Assembly (NCBI GenBank): GCA_963576725.1
Contig: OY755242.1
Coordinates: forward strand, 28,632,725-28,696,724
Reading direction: 5' to 3'
Length of the DNA stretch: 64,000 bases
Source: Azorinus chamasolen
Lineage: Eukaryota > Mollusca > Bivalvia > Cardiida > Solecurtidae
Shown here one piece after another: positions 44,405-56,560 of this stretch; the stretch's first letter is position 1, and each line of letters starts with the position of its first letter. Position numbers and translations under genes: made by a program. The notes under the pieces are model-generated. The model did not search any database and was not told where the DNA came from. It was given only the letters and a program-made list of their open reading frames with translations.

Positions 44405-44633
44405 TTAACACATTCCCTCCTAGTGACGCGTTTTGTCGCCACTGTAAAAGTCACATTTTGAAACCATTGTGATTAATAGAGCATTTACTCCAATAGAGCA
44501 AATGCTCTATTTATCAGAATGGTTTCAAAAGCTACGCAATTCTAAAAGTCTCCTTTTCTATCGTTAATGCTCCTATTTGGTAGATTTATTCAAAGGTGTT
44601 GGGTCTAAAAATAGTCTAGGAAGGAATGAGTAA
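44405..44633. mobile_element. MITE family A, worn copy
   Basis: TTAA at 44405-44408; the right end GAAGGAATGAGTAA is mutated. Hairpin 44459-44527 with apex ACTCCAATAGAG. Only 286 bp separate it from the preceding A copy. Confidence 0.75.
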
Positions 44634-44963
44634 ATGTATACAATATGCTTATGGCAAGCAGGAATTGACACTGGTACATGAGTAATAAATACATCATATA
44701 AATTTGCAGAGAAAAGTAATATCCATACTGACATAAAATGGTATATATTAAAGACGTTTGACTCACATCGATACTTAACATTCTACAATGAATATGTCTA
44801 TGAATATTCATATACATGTAAAAATAATCACCATGATTATCAATTTCCCGATGATTTTGATACTGGCATTATGATCAAGGGACTTTATACCACGACAGAA
44901 TCTTTAGAACCAGGTCAACAAACGTAAGACCCTGATCAGACCGCTCCATATGGTTTCTGTCTA

Positions 44964-45139
44964 CTGTAGAACCCCTCTAAACCGGCATTCTAGAAGGGAA
45001 GAATTTAGATACTTTTAGACAGGTGGCTGCTCAATAATACAGGGTGAAAGTCATGCAGAAAGCTCCTAGAGGAGACTTTAATGTCTGCAAGACGGGTATT
45101 TATACTATATTGAACGTCCAGTTTAGAGGAGTTTTACTG
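44964..45139. mobile_element. Pogo-like MITE, worn copy
   Basis: Ends GTAGAACCCCTCTAAACC and GTTTAGAGGAGTTTTACTG. The arms GTGGCTGCTCAATAAT and GTCATGCAGAAAGCTCC are partly deleted after the apex CTCCTAGAGGAG. Confidence 0.65.
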
Positions 45140-45401
45140 TACTCGGTTTGAAAAGGTGCCAAAGGGCGTTTCTATGATGTATATTGTAAAGGCGACACAT
45201 GTACATCATTGAGCAGGCTTAATTAATTTTACAAACCAAAGGCAAACACTGTAGACCAAGATCAGAGGGGCTCAAGAAGGAGCACTGTGACTGTGTATTG
45301 GTTGCTTCTCAAATCGTTTTCCTATGGTCACAGGCAAGGAAAGCTTGCATAAACTGATTATAGGCCGACGTCAGGCAGAATGATGTTCGGCCATTTGTTT
45401 C

Positions 45402-45650
45402 TTAACCCTTCGCTTGCTGAATTTTAAAATACATTCTCCTTCTTTATCCATGCCCTGTTGTATAATTACATATATCTTCACTGTGTACAAGTATTGCGAT
45501 GTGCAATCACTGCTGTGGAGTGCACTGGTTGCACAATCAACTTGTAAATAGTGCAGACCCTGATGAGACAGCCCCTTCAGGAGCTGTCTCATCTGGGTCT
45601 TCACTATTTACAGGTATGTATATTGACGTGAATAGCAAGCGAAGGGTTAA
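45402..45650. mobile_element. MITE family E, complete reference copy
   Basis: 249 bp, TTAA at 45402-45405 and 45647-45650, ends AACCCTTCGCTTGCTGAA and AGCAAGCGAAGGGTT. Hairpin 45545-45610, apex GCCCCTTCAGGAGC. It also contains the small palindromic stretch GTGCAATCACTGCTGTGGAG. This copy shows the unbroken sequence used to define the insertion at 41343. Confidence 0.85.
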
Positions 45651-45696
45651 AATATTGAACGTAAAATGATTTATAGAATAAGTTTTTGTTATGCAG

Positions 45697-46366
45697 AGTA
45701 TGGCGTGACAAACGTGGCATCATTCAATTTCACATTTTTCATTTGATATTTTTTTTATCCAATACATGTATTTTCTTTTTCTCATTTGATGTTTTTGAAC
45801 ATTTTTCATTTGGGTTTTTTATCCAATGTTTTCTTTTTCTCATTCGATGTTTGAACATTTTTCTTTATTCAATGTTACGAACAAATTTCATTTGATGTTG
45901 CGAATAAAAATTCATTCGATAATTTGCCCCATGGGATAGGCTACTATAGATGGAGTTGTAAGCTAGAAATAGCACAAGGTTCACCAATACATTGGCAAGT
46001 GAAAAACGGTTAACTAGAAGCTGTTTTATGTATTTCTTGAGCACACATGTGTAATTGATAATTTATTTTATTAATGAATTATGTTCTTTTGTCAATAAGT
46101 GTCCGTGTTAAAGATCTAACCATGCCATTTTGAAGCTGAGTGATTTGTTCGTCCAACGAAATGCGAGCTTACAACTCCATCTAGTAGCCTATCCCATGAG
46201 GCAAATTATCGAACGAAAAATGGCTTTTTCGCAACATCAAATGAAAGTTCGTAACATTGAATGAAGAAAAATGTTCAAACATTGAATGAGACAAAGAAAT
46301 TATTGGAAAATCAAATGAAAAATATGAAATTGAATATTGCAACGTTTGTCACGCCATATCAGAGAA
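45697..46366. mobile_element. Foldback element with TATGGCGTGACAAACGT ends
   Basis: The left arm 45697-45965 and right arm 46165-46366 are inverted copies, starting TATGGCGTGACAAACGT and ending in its complement. The arms are built from degenerate TTTTCATTTGATGTT / GAACATTTTTC words. The inner arm ends contain GATAGGCTACTATAGATGGA. About 200 bp of unrelated sequence lies between. No target duplication is clear. Confidence 0.8.
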
Positions 46367-46454
46367 ACTTAATTTTGTGTACGTATACCATAGCGTATAC
46401 TACTCACACAGGAGTACGGTTTTAACCACGTGTGCTTTAGTTTATAGCTAATTA

Positions 46455-46640
46455 TTTCGCTGCCAATGTTGCATCTGTGATTACCTATGCAAATAGTTTG
46501 GATCCTGATGAGACACTCGGTAACTCGTCGTCTCCTCAGGATCAAAACTATTTGTTACTATGGTAATGTATTTGCAAGAAAGTGGGAGAAAATTAAACAA
46601 AGAGAAATTGTAGCAGACAACAAATGTTGCAGACGACAAT
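46455..46640. mobile_element. MITE family D fragment
   Basis: CGCTGCCAATGTTGCATCTG, hairpin 46490-46555 with AATAGTTTGGATCCTGATGA, then GCAGCGAAC near 46650. Ends are worn. Confidence 0.6.
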
Positions 46641-46717
46641 ATTTAGCAGCGAACAAAATATTTTTTTCCGTTCTGATTATGTTTGATAAATGATGTAAAG
46701 CAGCGTTCATAATAATA

Positions 46718-46916
46718 CAGTAAAACCCCTCTCATGCGACCGCTTAATGAATAAACATGGCTGTCTTTATAAGCAGGTGGTTGCTTAATGCAGGACGAAA
46801 GTTATGCAGAAAGCTCCTAGAGGAGCTTTCTGCATAACTTTCGTCCTGCATAAAGCTACCACCTGGCACCCGGAATTATACCCTTGTTTGGTGGTCGCAT
46901 TAGAGGGGTTTTTCTG
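46718..46916. mobile_element. Pogo-like MITE
   Basis: Ends CAGTAAAACCCCTCTCAT and TTAGAGGGGTTTTTCTG between TA pairs. Long arms with GGTGGTTGCTTAATGCAGGA; apex GCTCCTAGAGGAGC at 46813-46826. Confidence 0.85.
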
Positions 46917-47099
46917 TACATACAAGATAACATTGACCCAATAACTACAGGCACAACCACTTCAACAACTTGGTCAAACAAACGCACTATCATGATACTA
47001 CATGAAACTGCTGCTTCAGTAGATAGGTCTTATCTAACGCATATCCTCAGTTAAAACACCAATATTGCACATTGGTTCTCTGGTAGCATTCTGAAGGCA

Positions 47100-47355
47100 G
47101 AACAGAACAGAATATACCTTTATTGAGTCATACATAGCGTTATGTAAAAGCCGATGAACAAAAATTGTAGTTGTAATATAATGAATTGAAGTATGATGAG
47201 CAAATAGTTCGTCTCTAGAAAAGAGTCCTAGGTTATCAGACCTTAGTCCATTCTCAAGCGCCTGATTGGTCATATTATGAGCTTGCTCAAAATCTGACCA
47301 ATCAGCTGCTTGAGAATGATCTCTGACTTAAGCAAACGTTTTATAACATCGGGAC
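47100..47355. repeat. Retroposon tail and MITE F copy
   Basis: 47100-47145, minus strand, reads TGACTCAATAAAGGTATATT then CTGTTCTGTTCTG, a LINE-type tail. 47235-47355 is a family F inverted repeat (CTCAAGCGCCTGATTGGTCA, TGACCAATCAGCTGCTTGAG) with a CCAAT word in each arm. Confidence 0.55.
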
Positions 47356-47547
47356 AAGGTTTTCTTATTCATATTACTGTTCTTCATTTATTTGTTCAAA
47401 TGCATATTCAGAATGTCAATCAAACAATCCTGATCCTGATGAGACGTTGATTTATTTGACGTCTCATCTAGATCCAAACTTCAAAGGTACAGCTTTTCTT
47501 GTAGTGTGCTAATGTTAGTAGGAGGGTAATACCGACAGTATAATAGA

Positions 47548-47697
47548 ATCAAGCATGGGTTATGTTAAAGACGGGGGTTTCTATACCCGAAGTTGGTCTG
47601 TTCTAGTCGGAAACGAGCTTTAGCGAGTTTCCGATAGGAACAGACCAACCGAGGGTATAGAACCCCCCGGCTTTAACAAAACCCATGCTTGATTATT
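47548..47697. repeat. Large hairpin with GAGCTTTAGCGAG loop
   Basis: Arms AATCAAGCATGGGTTATG and CCCATGCTTGATT, then GGGGGTTTCTATACCC / GGGTATAGAACCCCCC and TTGGTCTGTTC / GAACAGACCAA. The loop is CGGAAACGAGCTTTAGCGAG. Arms of about 65 bp. Similar in plan to the hairpins at 39970 and 42357 but unrelated in arm sequence. 47698-48160 after it has no recognised gene. Confidence 0.8.
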
Positions 47698-48164
47698 TTT
47701 CTCGCTGATATACGCTCTAAAACCACGTGAATTAACGAATTTTGTGAAGTACTACTTTACATTGCGTAATACGACTTCCATATCTAATAGCAACAGACTG
47801 CAGCATAACTTTAGGCGTGACACCAAAATGACGTCATTTGTTATGACAACCACAAACGTTACGTTTTGGCGTAAAATATAAATGACTGAGTGACTACAAA
47901 ACAACGTATTCGGTTAATTAAATAGGCTTTTAAAGTGTTTATATGATTAATAGAATTTCATATTCGTGGTAATTACTTATATTAATTTCAATTCATAAGG
48001 CTGTTGCCTATAGAAATGTTGGTATAATACTGTAAGAATTCCTTCCCTTGTATTGATTTTACCCAGTCGCGCGTATGAATACACTAGTCACGGGGTGTTC
48101 CAGATAAGGATTTCTAGTACGGCTATTTTTAGTAACTCAGCTTATCTAGCACGGCTGAGAAGCG

Positions 48165-48300
48165 AGAATAACTTCTCTATAGCAGTCAGTCAATGAACAT
48201 GGTTATCTTTAACAGCAGGTGGCTGCTCATATGCAGGACGAAAGTAAGCAGAGAGCTACTATTTAGTTTCTACCGTCTAGCATTAAAGATGCATTCTGCT
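48165..48300. mobile_element. Pogo-like MITE, left half
   Basis: ACTTCTCTATAGCAGTCAGT, then GCAGGTGGCTGCTCATATGC and AGGACGAAAGTAAGCAGAGA. The right half (AACTTTCTGCATGACC to TTTTAGAGGGTTTTTACTTT) lies at 49725-49830, so about 1.4 kb has come between them, including the hAT-like element at 48454-49446. Confidence 0.55.
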
Positions 48301-48453
48301 CGTATATTTGAAAAAAAAGCGAAACAAAATTACTTCTGAGTCCGAGTCTATGTGACTTGAAACTCAGTCATGGGCATGGTAATGAAAGAGTTGTGTGCTC
48401 CACAAGAATGTATCCTAAGGTACTACGGGAATCTGTCAAATGCTTGTTCTAAG

Positions 48454-49446
48454 CACAGGGGTCTGGACCGTTTCATGGGAGTCTATATGTACTATATAAT
48501 AACAAGGGTTCCAACTAGCAGAATGGACAGCCGTGAACCACAAGTACAAATATGAATGTAACTCTTGCAATTTCAATGATAATTTTGTAATTCTTTCGGC
48601 TATTGAAATCCAATATATTTTACTATCAAATGCATATAATCTTCTGACGGTAACCTATGTACATTTATCAATTTAACAATGATTTTCCCAAAAGTGCACG
48701 TGTTTTCTGGGTCATTGACAAACGTTCGTTCACCCCGGTTTCACTATATCACAGCCATAACCTGGCGAATTTCAATTCAAAAGATGGCGTGGTTCAATAA
48801 AACAACCCAATTATATCACCAATCTCCATTTGTTTTTTCCTCTAAATAAGTAAGGAACTAGCAACAGCGGCCTTTTCGTCTGTCGTTATGTTTCTATTTC
48901 GGATGCTGCCATTTTGCAACAAATTTACATGGAGCCATTTCACTGGATGAGCGAAGGAAAAGTTGGGAAATCCGTGACGTCACGTACAATGGCTCCTTTC
49001 TCGACGATTTGAAGCAAACTGACAAAACTCGCTAGTTTTCCATAATTCTTTTGATGCTGGGGACTAAAAAATTGGAGGTGGGTGATAGAATTGATTCGTT
49101 TTATTGAACCACGCCATTTTTTAACTGCAAATTGCCAGGTTATTGCTGTGATCTAGTGAAACCGGGGTGAACGAACGTTTGTCAATGACCCAAAAAACAC
49201 GTGAAATTTTGAGAAAATCATTGTTGGATTGATACTTGTTCATAAGTTACCGTTATAAGATTATATTTATTTGATAGAAAAATATATTGGCTTTCAATAG
49301 CCGAAAGAATTACGAAATCATCATTTAAATTGTAAGAGTTACAGTCATATTTGTACTCGTGGTACACGGATATCCGTTCTTCTAGTTGGAACCCTTGTTA
49401 TTATATAGTACATATAGACCCTCATGAAGCGGTCCAGACCCCTGTG
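48454..49446. mobile_element. hAT-like foldback MITE with 8-bp target duplication
   Basis: Ends CACAGGGGTCTGGACCG and CGGTCCAGACCCCTGTG are flanked by GTTCTAAG on both sides (48446-48453 and 49447-49454), a perfect 8-bp duplication. The two arms, about 390-410 bp each, pair almost along their whole length. About 220 bp of unique CpG-containing sequence with a CRE-like GTGACGTCAC lies in the middle. No transposase. Confidence 0.88.
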
Positions 49447-49479
49447 GTTCTAAGGTTCTCTGTGGTTTTGTCAGTGTAT

Positions 49480-49722
49480 GTCCTGAATTGGTCCTTGACT
49501 CTGTCAGAGTGTAGGGTAGGTCCGTGCCTTGGTCGCAATATGTTTAAGGGTGTTCCGTGACTCTATCAGTGTGTGTCCTAATGTTGTCCCATGGCTCTCC
49601 GAGAATGTTTCATAGGATAGTTCCATGGCTTCATTAGAATGCAACTTATGCTTGTTCCGTGACTCTGTCAGAATGTGTCCTTTGATTACTCAGTGACTCG
49701 GCAGAGTGTGTCCTATGATTAC
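49480..49722 (+). repeat. Degenerate minisatellite, TCCGTGACTCTGTCAGAATG units
   Basis: Five to six units of about 40 bp, each with TGACTCTGTCAGAGTGT-like sequence followed by GTCCTATG. It directly follows the hAT-like element. Confidence 0.6.
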
Positions 49723-52449
49723 CCCCGGAACTTTCTGCATGACCCTACTGTAGACAACCGCCTGCCCGAAAGACCTAAATTCATCCTTATCAAAATTCCG
49801 TTTTAGAGGGTTTTTACTTTACTTCCCGCTTGCATAAAACCGGATACCTGTTTTGATTGCCCTACTTTTCCATCCAATCAAAGAGCCGCATTCTTGATAT
49901 TTTTTAATCTCTAATTCTCATACATTTTATAAAATCGACTCTAACTTTCGAAGACGAACCTTCCAGTGCGCATGTGCAACAAAGCTCCGCCCACGACTTG
50001 AAAAAAGAACGAGTTTCTATGTTATGACGTTTTCGACACGCGAACGAGTGTTCACGTGTGTAAAACGTAGAGAGGAAGACTGTGTAAACAACTGAGAGGC
50101 AGGGTTATAGATCCGGTAATTGGGCTGTCGTGGACTAAAATGGACAAATAAATCACGAAACACCCCACCTGTTGAAGCAGGCTTATTGAAAAAGGACTAA
50201 TGTCAATAAGCAAATAAATCAGGAAAAATAAGAACAAACCTGTATTTAAAACCGTAATCCGTTCAAAAAACGTAAACGATCAAACCTGTAATCTTTTTAA
50301 GCCTTTACATGTTTATTTTTATTTTAATGTTATGCCCATAATGAATGTTTAATATTAATAAGCTGTATTTTTATATATCTAAATGAGGTTTCGGTAGCAG
50401 TGAATATTTAAGTTTGTGCAAACCGAGTAGACCCTAATCAAACAGCATATGAGCTGTCTGACCAGGGTCTTCTTGGCTTGCCAAGTGGTCAAAAGGCGTC
50501 ACATACTATAAGCTAATGTGTTATCATTTTAGATATCAATTGCGAGTTTTTGCGTCCGTTTTTCACAAGAATTATTTTTTTCACAGTTTTGGGGATACGT
50601 ATAGATTTTGTCGGCCATTATTATTTGGACTACTAAAATTGTGTAAAAAATGTTCTACACACAGATGGGGAATATTTGATTATTTAACACAGCCAAATAA
50701 GGCAATATTTACAAGAAAAAAGGCGCGAAACCAGTTTCACTGTGTAGGATTTTCAAAACATAAACACGTGAGAATTTTAACAAAGACGACGTTTGTTTGA
50801 TTGGTGGATGTTCTGAGTATTTTCCATAAACGAGTGTGGCTTTTAGGTGGACCATAATCACGTGACTATATATAAAAGTACAAAAATGAGTCATGCAGGA
50901 AACACCACATACAGAACAAACAGTCGCCCGAACAGCAACACAAGGAAACAGCAAATATACACAACTATAACAAGAAATATCTTTTAAAAAGATATTCAGC
51001 GGCATTCAAATATTGACATAATGTACAAAACAATAATGATATTAAATCTCTGCCAACTTAATTTCAATTTCGAGATTTTGTTAGTACAGGGGACTCGATC
51101 TATGAAGGGTTGCTTGTAATTATACTAGCAGAGAGGCATGCAATGGAAATGACTTGGAGTAGAATAAGCAATTGTGGAAAAAATCAAGTTACTTTATAGG
51201 AAATCACTATTAAAATGTACAATGTCAAAGTATTTTTTTTTAAAACTATCTGAAGTTAGTTCTTCATTTTACCTATTATAAAAATTTACTTGAAAGCATG
51301 TATATTTATATTGATATGAAGATAACTAATTGAATACACTTTAAATAAAGCGTACATAATTTAGTTTTTGTTTGTGCAGAGGCTGTAATTACTTAAAGAA
51401 AGGTATTTATCTATAGCCTGGGTCAACGCATTAATTGACGTGTGTGCATCATCATTAGTGACACCATTAACTGAATATACATGTATTTTTAAAACAATAT
51501 AAAGTTAGCTATCTCAACCTACTACTCGATCCAAAGGGCCAGGTGATAGAGCCGTAACAATAGCCTTCAGTAAGTAGCTTTATATCACAGAGAGCGAATA
51601 ACCAGAGCCTTAATTGGTGCTGTGGTCGGGGATAGTAATTAATACTATTAATGCCACTACTCTAATATACTAAACAACATTTCTTCTTTATTTCCTATAG
51701 CAATGCCTGTGAATTATGGTGGTTTCGGCAAACTACCTGTTCGTCAAAGTGGATGTGATAAAATGTGGTATTAAATTGATAGCAAAATGATAATAAATGT
51801 TTAAAAGTTAGTTTAATAGTGGTTTTGGCAAACTGGCAATAATGCTCAGCAATCATTACCATGAGGTGATAAGTACGATAATGGGTTAGGAACTGATATA
51901 AAGTATGACACACCGAAAATTGAATAGTCAAAATTGATCCACACCTTTTGAGGATAATAGATCTATATAGTTTTATTCAGTAATATTGTTTATGTATTAT
52001 ATACTCTAGTTTTGATAATGACCAAAGCAATAAATAATTCATATTGTTTTACCGGTCATGGTAATAAACAACTATGTGACTACAATATTGTACATGTATT
52101 TGAATCCACCAAAAGTTGAACTAAACAACATTTTGACTGAAAACAAAAAGCATAAAGTGAGTGGCAAACAGTTTGGACCAAGACTAAAATCAAAACTGAA
52201 TGGGATAGTAAATCATTAGTAATGTGTTATGTGGTCTGGGGCTGTTTTAATGACTAAACAATGTGACTATAGTATTTGAAAGCACCTCTTTATCACTCAT
52301 TGTACCCAAGGTTGAGTAAGTGTGAATATGTCACCTGCTTAGCTAATATCCTGATCTGTATGAACCAAAAAATGGACCACATATCAATATTTAACATATA
52401 GATAGTTATTTAATGATTTTGATTATTCAATTTTTGCTTTTTAATACAA

Positions 52450-52560
52450 ATTTTCAATTTTTGCCGAAACGTCCTAGGCCGAATAAATAGATGGCCAAAA
52501 CGTCCTGGGTCGAAACATCCGGGGCGAAACTTCCTATGCCGAAACGTCCTACATTCAGTT
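52450..52560. repeat. Cluster of CGAAACGTCC words
   Basis: CCGAAACGTCCTAGGCCGAA and variants recur five times within 110 bp. This resembles the repeated-word termini of the element at 12819-14016 (AAAACGTCC), and may be one end of a related element. Confidence 0.4.
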
Positions 52561-52739
52561 TGGCCATGTGTAGAGGCATTATACAACAACTGTATGCCAG
52601 TCAATGGATTAACTAATGAAAATACGGTTTACTAGGAAATTCTAGTAGGTCATATGCAAATTACAATGTAACATAGTTTCTGATTGGTGGAAAACTAGAA
52701 CAAAAGTGAAAATAGACAGCTAACCGCTGAAAAAAACAT

Positions 52740-53735
52740 TAAGAGACGCAACAAGAGATGTCACAGTCACGTGACAAATGCCCCCCAAAATTGTACCCTG
52801 TGACCTTGACCTTTGACCCATGGACCCACATCGTCTTTGTGTGGTGAACATTTGTGCCTGGTTCCTTTGAAATCCATTCACAGATAAACAAGTAATTATA
52901 CCCTGTGACATTGACCTTTGACATATGTACCAGGGAGCTGAACGCGACACATCGTCTTTGTCTGGTGAACGTCTGTGCCAAGTTATATTGAAATCCATTG
53001 ATAGATAAAGATGTTACAGACCGGACACGAAATTTGTGACAAAGTAATTGTATTCTGTGACCTTGACCTTTGACCCATGGACTATGGAGTTGAAAGCGAC
53101 ACATTATCTTTGTCTGGTGAACATTTGTGCCAAATCATATTGAAATCCATTGGTATATAAAGAAGTTACAGACCGGACACGAAATTTGTGACAAAGTAAT
53201 TGTACCCTGTGACCTTGACCTTTGACATATTGACATGGGAGTTGAAAGCGACATATCGTCTTTGTGGTGAACATTTGTGCCAAATTATATTGAAATCCAT
53301 TGATAGATAAAGAAGTTACTGACCGGACACGAAATTTGTTACAAAGTTATTTTACCCTGTGACCTTGACCTTTGACCCATGGACCTGTGAGTTGAACGCG
53401 ACACATTGTCTTTGTGTGGTGAACATTTGTGCCAAGTTATATTGAAATACATTGATAGATAAAGAAGTTACAGGCCGGACACGATATTTGTTACAAAGTA
53501 ATTGTACCCTGTGACCTTGACCTTTGACCTGGGAGTTGAACGCGACACATCTTCTTTGTGTGGTGAACATTTGTGCCAAGTTATTTTGAAATCCATCCAC
53601 AGATAAAGAAGTTATAAAAGGGACACGAATTTGGGACGGACGGATGGAAGGACAGGCGGACGGACGGACGGACAGACAGACGGAAGGACGGACAATGCGA
53701 TTACTATATGACCGCCTTTGGGGGCATAAAAAGAC
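52740..53735 (-). repeat. Tandem repeat of about 150 bp, GGGGGCAT family
   Basis: On the minus strand it starts TTTATGCCCCCAAAGGCGGT, then CCGTCTGTCCGTCC words, then about six units each with GGTCAAAGGTCAAGGTCACA, GGTACAATTACTTTGT and ATCAATGGATTTCAATATAA. The antisense ORFs (52720-53750) are by-products of the array. Confidence 0.75.
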
Positions 53736-53819
53736 AAAACAAACATACAATAGGGGGAAGATGGAAGTACCGCCTTGGAACGGTCAGTGACAAAAGTCAC
53801 TGGGGGTTAAACCGGTTTA

Positions 53820-56560
53820 TGGGCACCCAACCTCACACTTATTCCATCCCCACCCTAAAAGACAAACAGTGTAAATAAACGTATCCCCTCTCCGACTAAG
53901 CTACAACAACCGCGATGGCAAATACAGTGGTAAAGTGCATGTATAACGAAAACATTTAAGTGAACAAACTGTATCGACCTATCGCTAGTGTACTCAATGA
54001 TTTGGCTGCAAACAGAGTAACTGTAGAAAAGTAATAAGTAACGAAATAGTACAGATATCCGACGTTCTCCTTCCGTTTCTGGATTTAAGAGGTCGCCTTC
54101 ATAGAGTACTAAACCTTTCTGGTCGGCGTACATGCAAAGAGGCCAGCGTGATTGCCAACTGTAAAAGGGTTGACAACCAAACATGCAGTATGTCGTAGTA
54201 CTATAGGATCATATCCCTTTTTAAATGAATGTTTTAACATATTTGATGAACAAAGTGAGAAAATGGGTATGTCCAATAATTTTACGAAGCTTGTAAATCA
54301 CATCACCATAAAATTCAGGATGTGAAATACCGTGTCGCAGAAGCGCCTTGAGATTACATTGGTACTTGCCAATAAGTGGGAGATTTCGATAATAAAATTT
54401 AGAGTAAGTTTTTTTCTTAGTGTATGGTATCTATATCCTCGCTTAAGCAGATTTTCAGTTAAAATGAGATTTCGACTGTTAAAATCGTCAATAGATGAAC
54501 AAGCTCTAGCAAAACGAATAAGTTGAGATATAAAACCCCGTAAGATGGGGCACGGGGAACATCTCCGTCAAGATGAGGGAAATTTACAATATTAAAATCA
54601 AAATCATCTCTTTTGTCATATATTTTAGAAGAAATCATTCCATTATCAATTTTAAGGTCTAGATCAAGAAACGCTGCATAATTGTCGGACTGGTTAGCTT
54701 TATTTAATTTGAGTTCTTTAGGATAAATTGTAGGAATCAGAGCATCAAAGAAAGGGTTATCCAAGTTAAAAATATAATCCAAATATCGAGAAGTTTCATT
54801 GAAGGCTTTTATAACATCTTCTTGTGATTTTGGATTCAAACGTAACATGAAATCTCTCTCATAACAGTACAAAAACAAATCTGCGACAAGTGGTGCACAA
54901 TTCGTACCCATAGGAATACCAATTACCTGACGGTATATAGCATTCCCATAACGTACAAATATGTTATCCAAAAGAAAGGTTTGTGATTCGCAAACTTCTG
55001 AGCAAGTCCAATTGATGTAATATTTCATTTGCTCATCAGTAAAGAAAGTTTTTCAGCATTACATGCCAGGAATGGTGTTTTTCCCGGGCAAATACTTTCT
55101 GGATTAAGTTAGTAAGTTTATCTTTTATTAAAATATGAAAATATGAGGAAGAGTTGTGTGCAAAGTAGAAAAATCGTACGTGCTTACAGTGGATGCAAGA
55201 TACCTTTTGTTCTTAAGTTTGTTTAAGACTTCTGAAGAGTTCTTAATAGACCAGAAGAGATTTATTCCAGAATTTTCATATGTCTTATCACAGTAGAACT
55301 TGTTCTTTTACCTTCGTTAAACAAGAAGTCAAACGTATAGACAATTTAGTAGTTGTACATGAGCTAAAATTTGCAATGAAACGCGCTTTATATGGGTTTT
55401 TTTTTATCTAGTTTTGGTAACCAATACATTGCAGGAAGTTTATGTTGTGTAATTTTAATATCGGTTTCGAGTTGTTCACACTTTTGACATGGTCTGAAAC
55501 GATGGTCTTTTCGTCAGTAGTAACTGGGATGTAAGACTTGGTATTAATATTTTCCTGCTTCAAGACATTGATATAATGTAATCGTCAAATAATAATCACA
55601 TTATTCGATGCCTTATCAGCAGGAACAAAAACGTATTTCGAATGGAAATTCTGTAAACCCTTTTTAAGATGTCTAAAAGAAATTCTAGGTTTAGGTGGAA
55701 GAAGGTGTTTATTAGAGCTATAAAAAGAAATGACTTCGTCAATTATATCAAAAATTAGTTTTTTTTTCAACTAGATAGAGCATTAGACTCAACATGTTCT
55801 CTTCGACACCATTTAATTTAACTAAAATTTTGTAAAGCCTCCGGAATCTGAACTCGACAAGAGTTAAAATCTATCAAGGATGGTATTCTATATTTGAGAC
55901 CTTTATTCAAAAGAGATCGTAGACGTTTATCTTTAATTATCTCAAAATTACCAGTGATCACATGACCAGCCGGAAAATAGCAAAATTTTGAAGTGGCGCA
56001 ATCTCAATTATCAGGAATATTATCATTAATATTAAGGTCGGCCACAATTTTATTATAGTTGAAATTAGTATTACTGATGGGTTTGTTATATTTGTAGCAG
56101 ATGATAGGTGGTTCTGTGTTTTTAAAGTATTTAGGACTAGTGTCAATTACATTTTTGTCTCTAAAAATACTTTGGAGGTCAATAAAATCAATACCTTAAT
56201 TAATAAAAGGAATTTTCAAGAATAATCTTTGGTGTTCAGATAATTTGTCAATATGCGGTCTGAGAACATGTTGTGTAAAGCTTTGTATCAAACTAGCCGT
56301 TCCTATGAGAGGATCTGATCTAAAAATATTTTTATCGGCTTTCTCGTCAATTTCTTTTAATGAAGATATAGATAAGGAGGAAAGTCTAGAAAGCATGGCA
56401 TGTTTACCAGAAGTTAGTCGTAAAGTATGTAGATCAAGAATAGTCATTGTTAAACGAGATTTTCGTTTAATATTACCATTTTTGCGAATGCCATGTGATC
56501 GAGATTTGAGTTTTCTTATAGAAAAAAATGAAAAAAATATCTATATCAGGTTCTTTTGAA
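53820..56560 (-). pseudogene. Penelope-like reverse transcriptase pseudogene
   Basis: Read on the minus strand in several frames, in order: RKLKSRSHGIRKNGNIKRKS and LSSLSISSLKEIDEKADKNI (N-terminal), YRIPSLIDFNSCRVQIPEAL, FVPADKASNNVIII, PYKARFIANFSSCTTTKLS, then IGIPMGTNCAPLVADLFLYC (about 54870-54930) and SRYLDYIF (about 54780). These are reverse transcriptase motifs in the order found in Penelope-like or related elements of marine invertebrates. The catalytic YLDD is YLDY here, and at least five frameshifts or stops are present. No GIY-YIG domain is recognised after 54240; 53855-54240 may be its tail. Confidence 0.7.

Noticed and set aside
52720..53750. Antisense ORFs up to 132 residues
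   Set aside because: They are read-through of the CCTTGACC tandem array and the GTCC-rich head.
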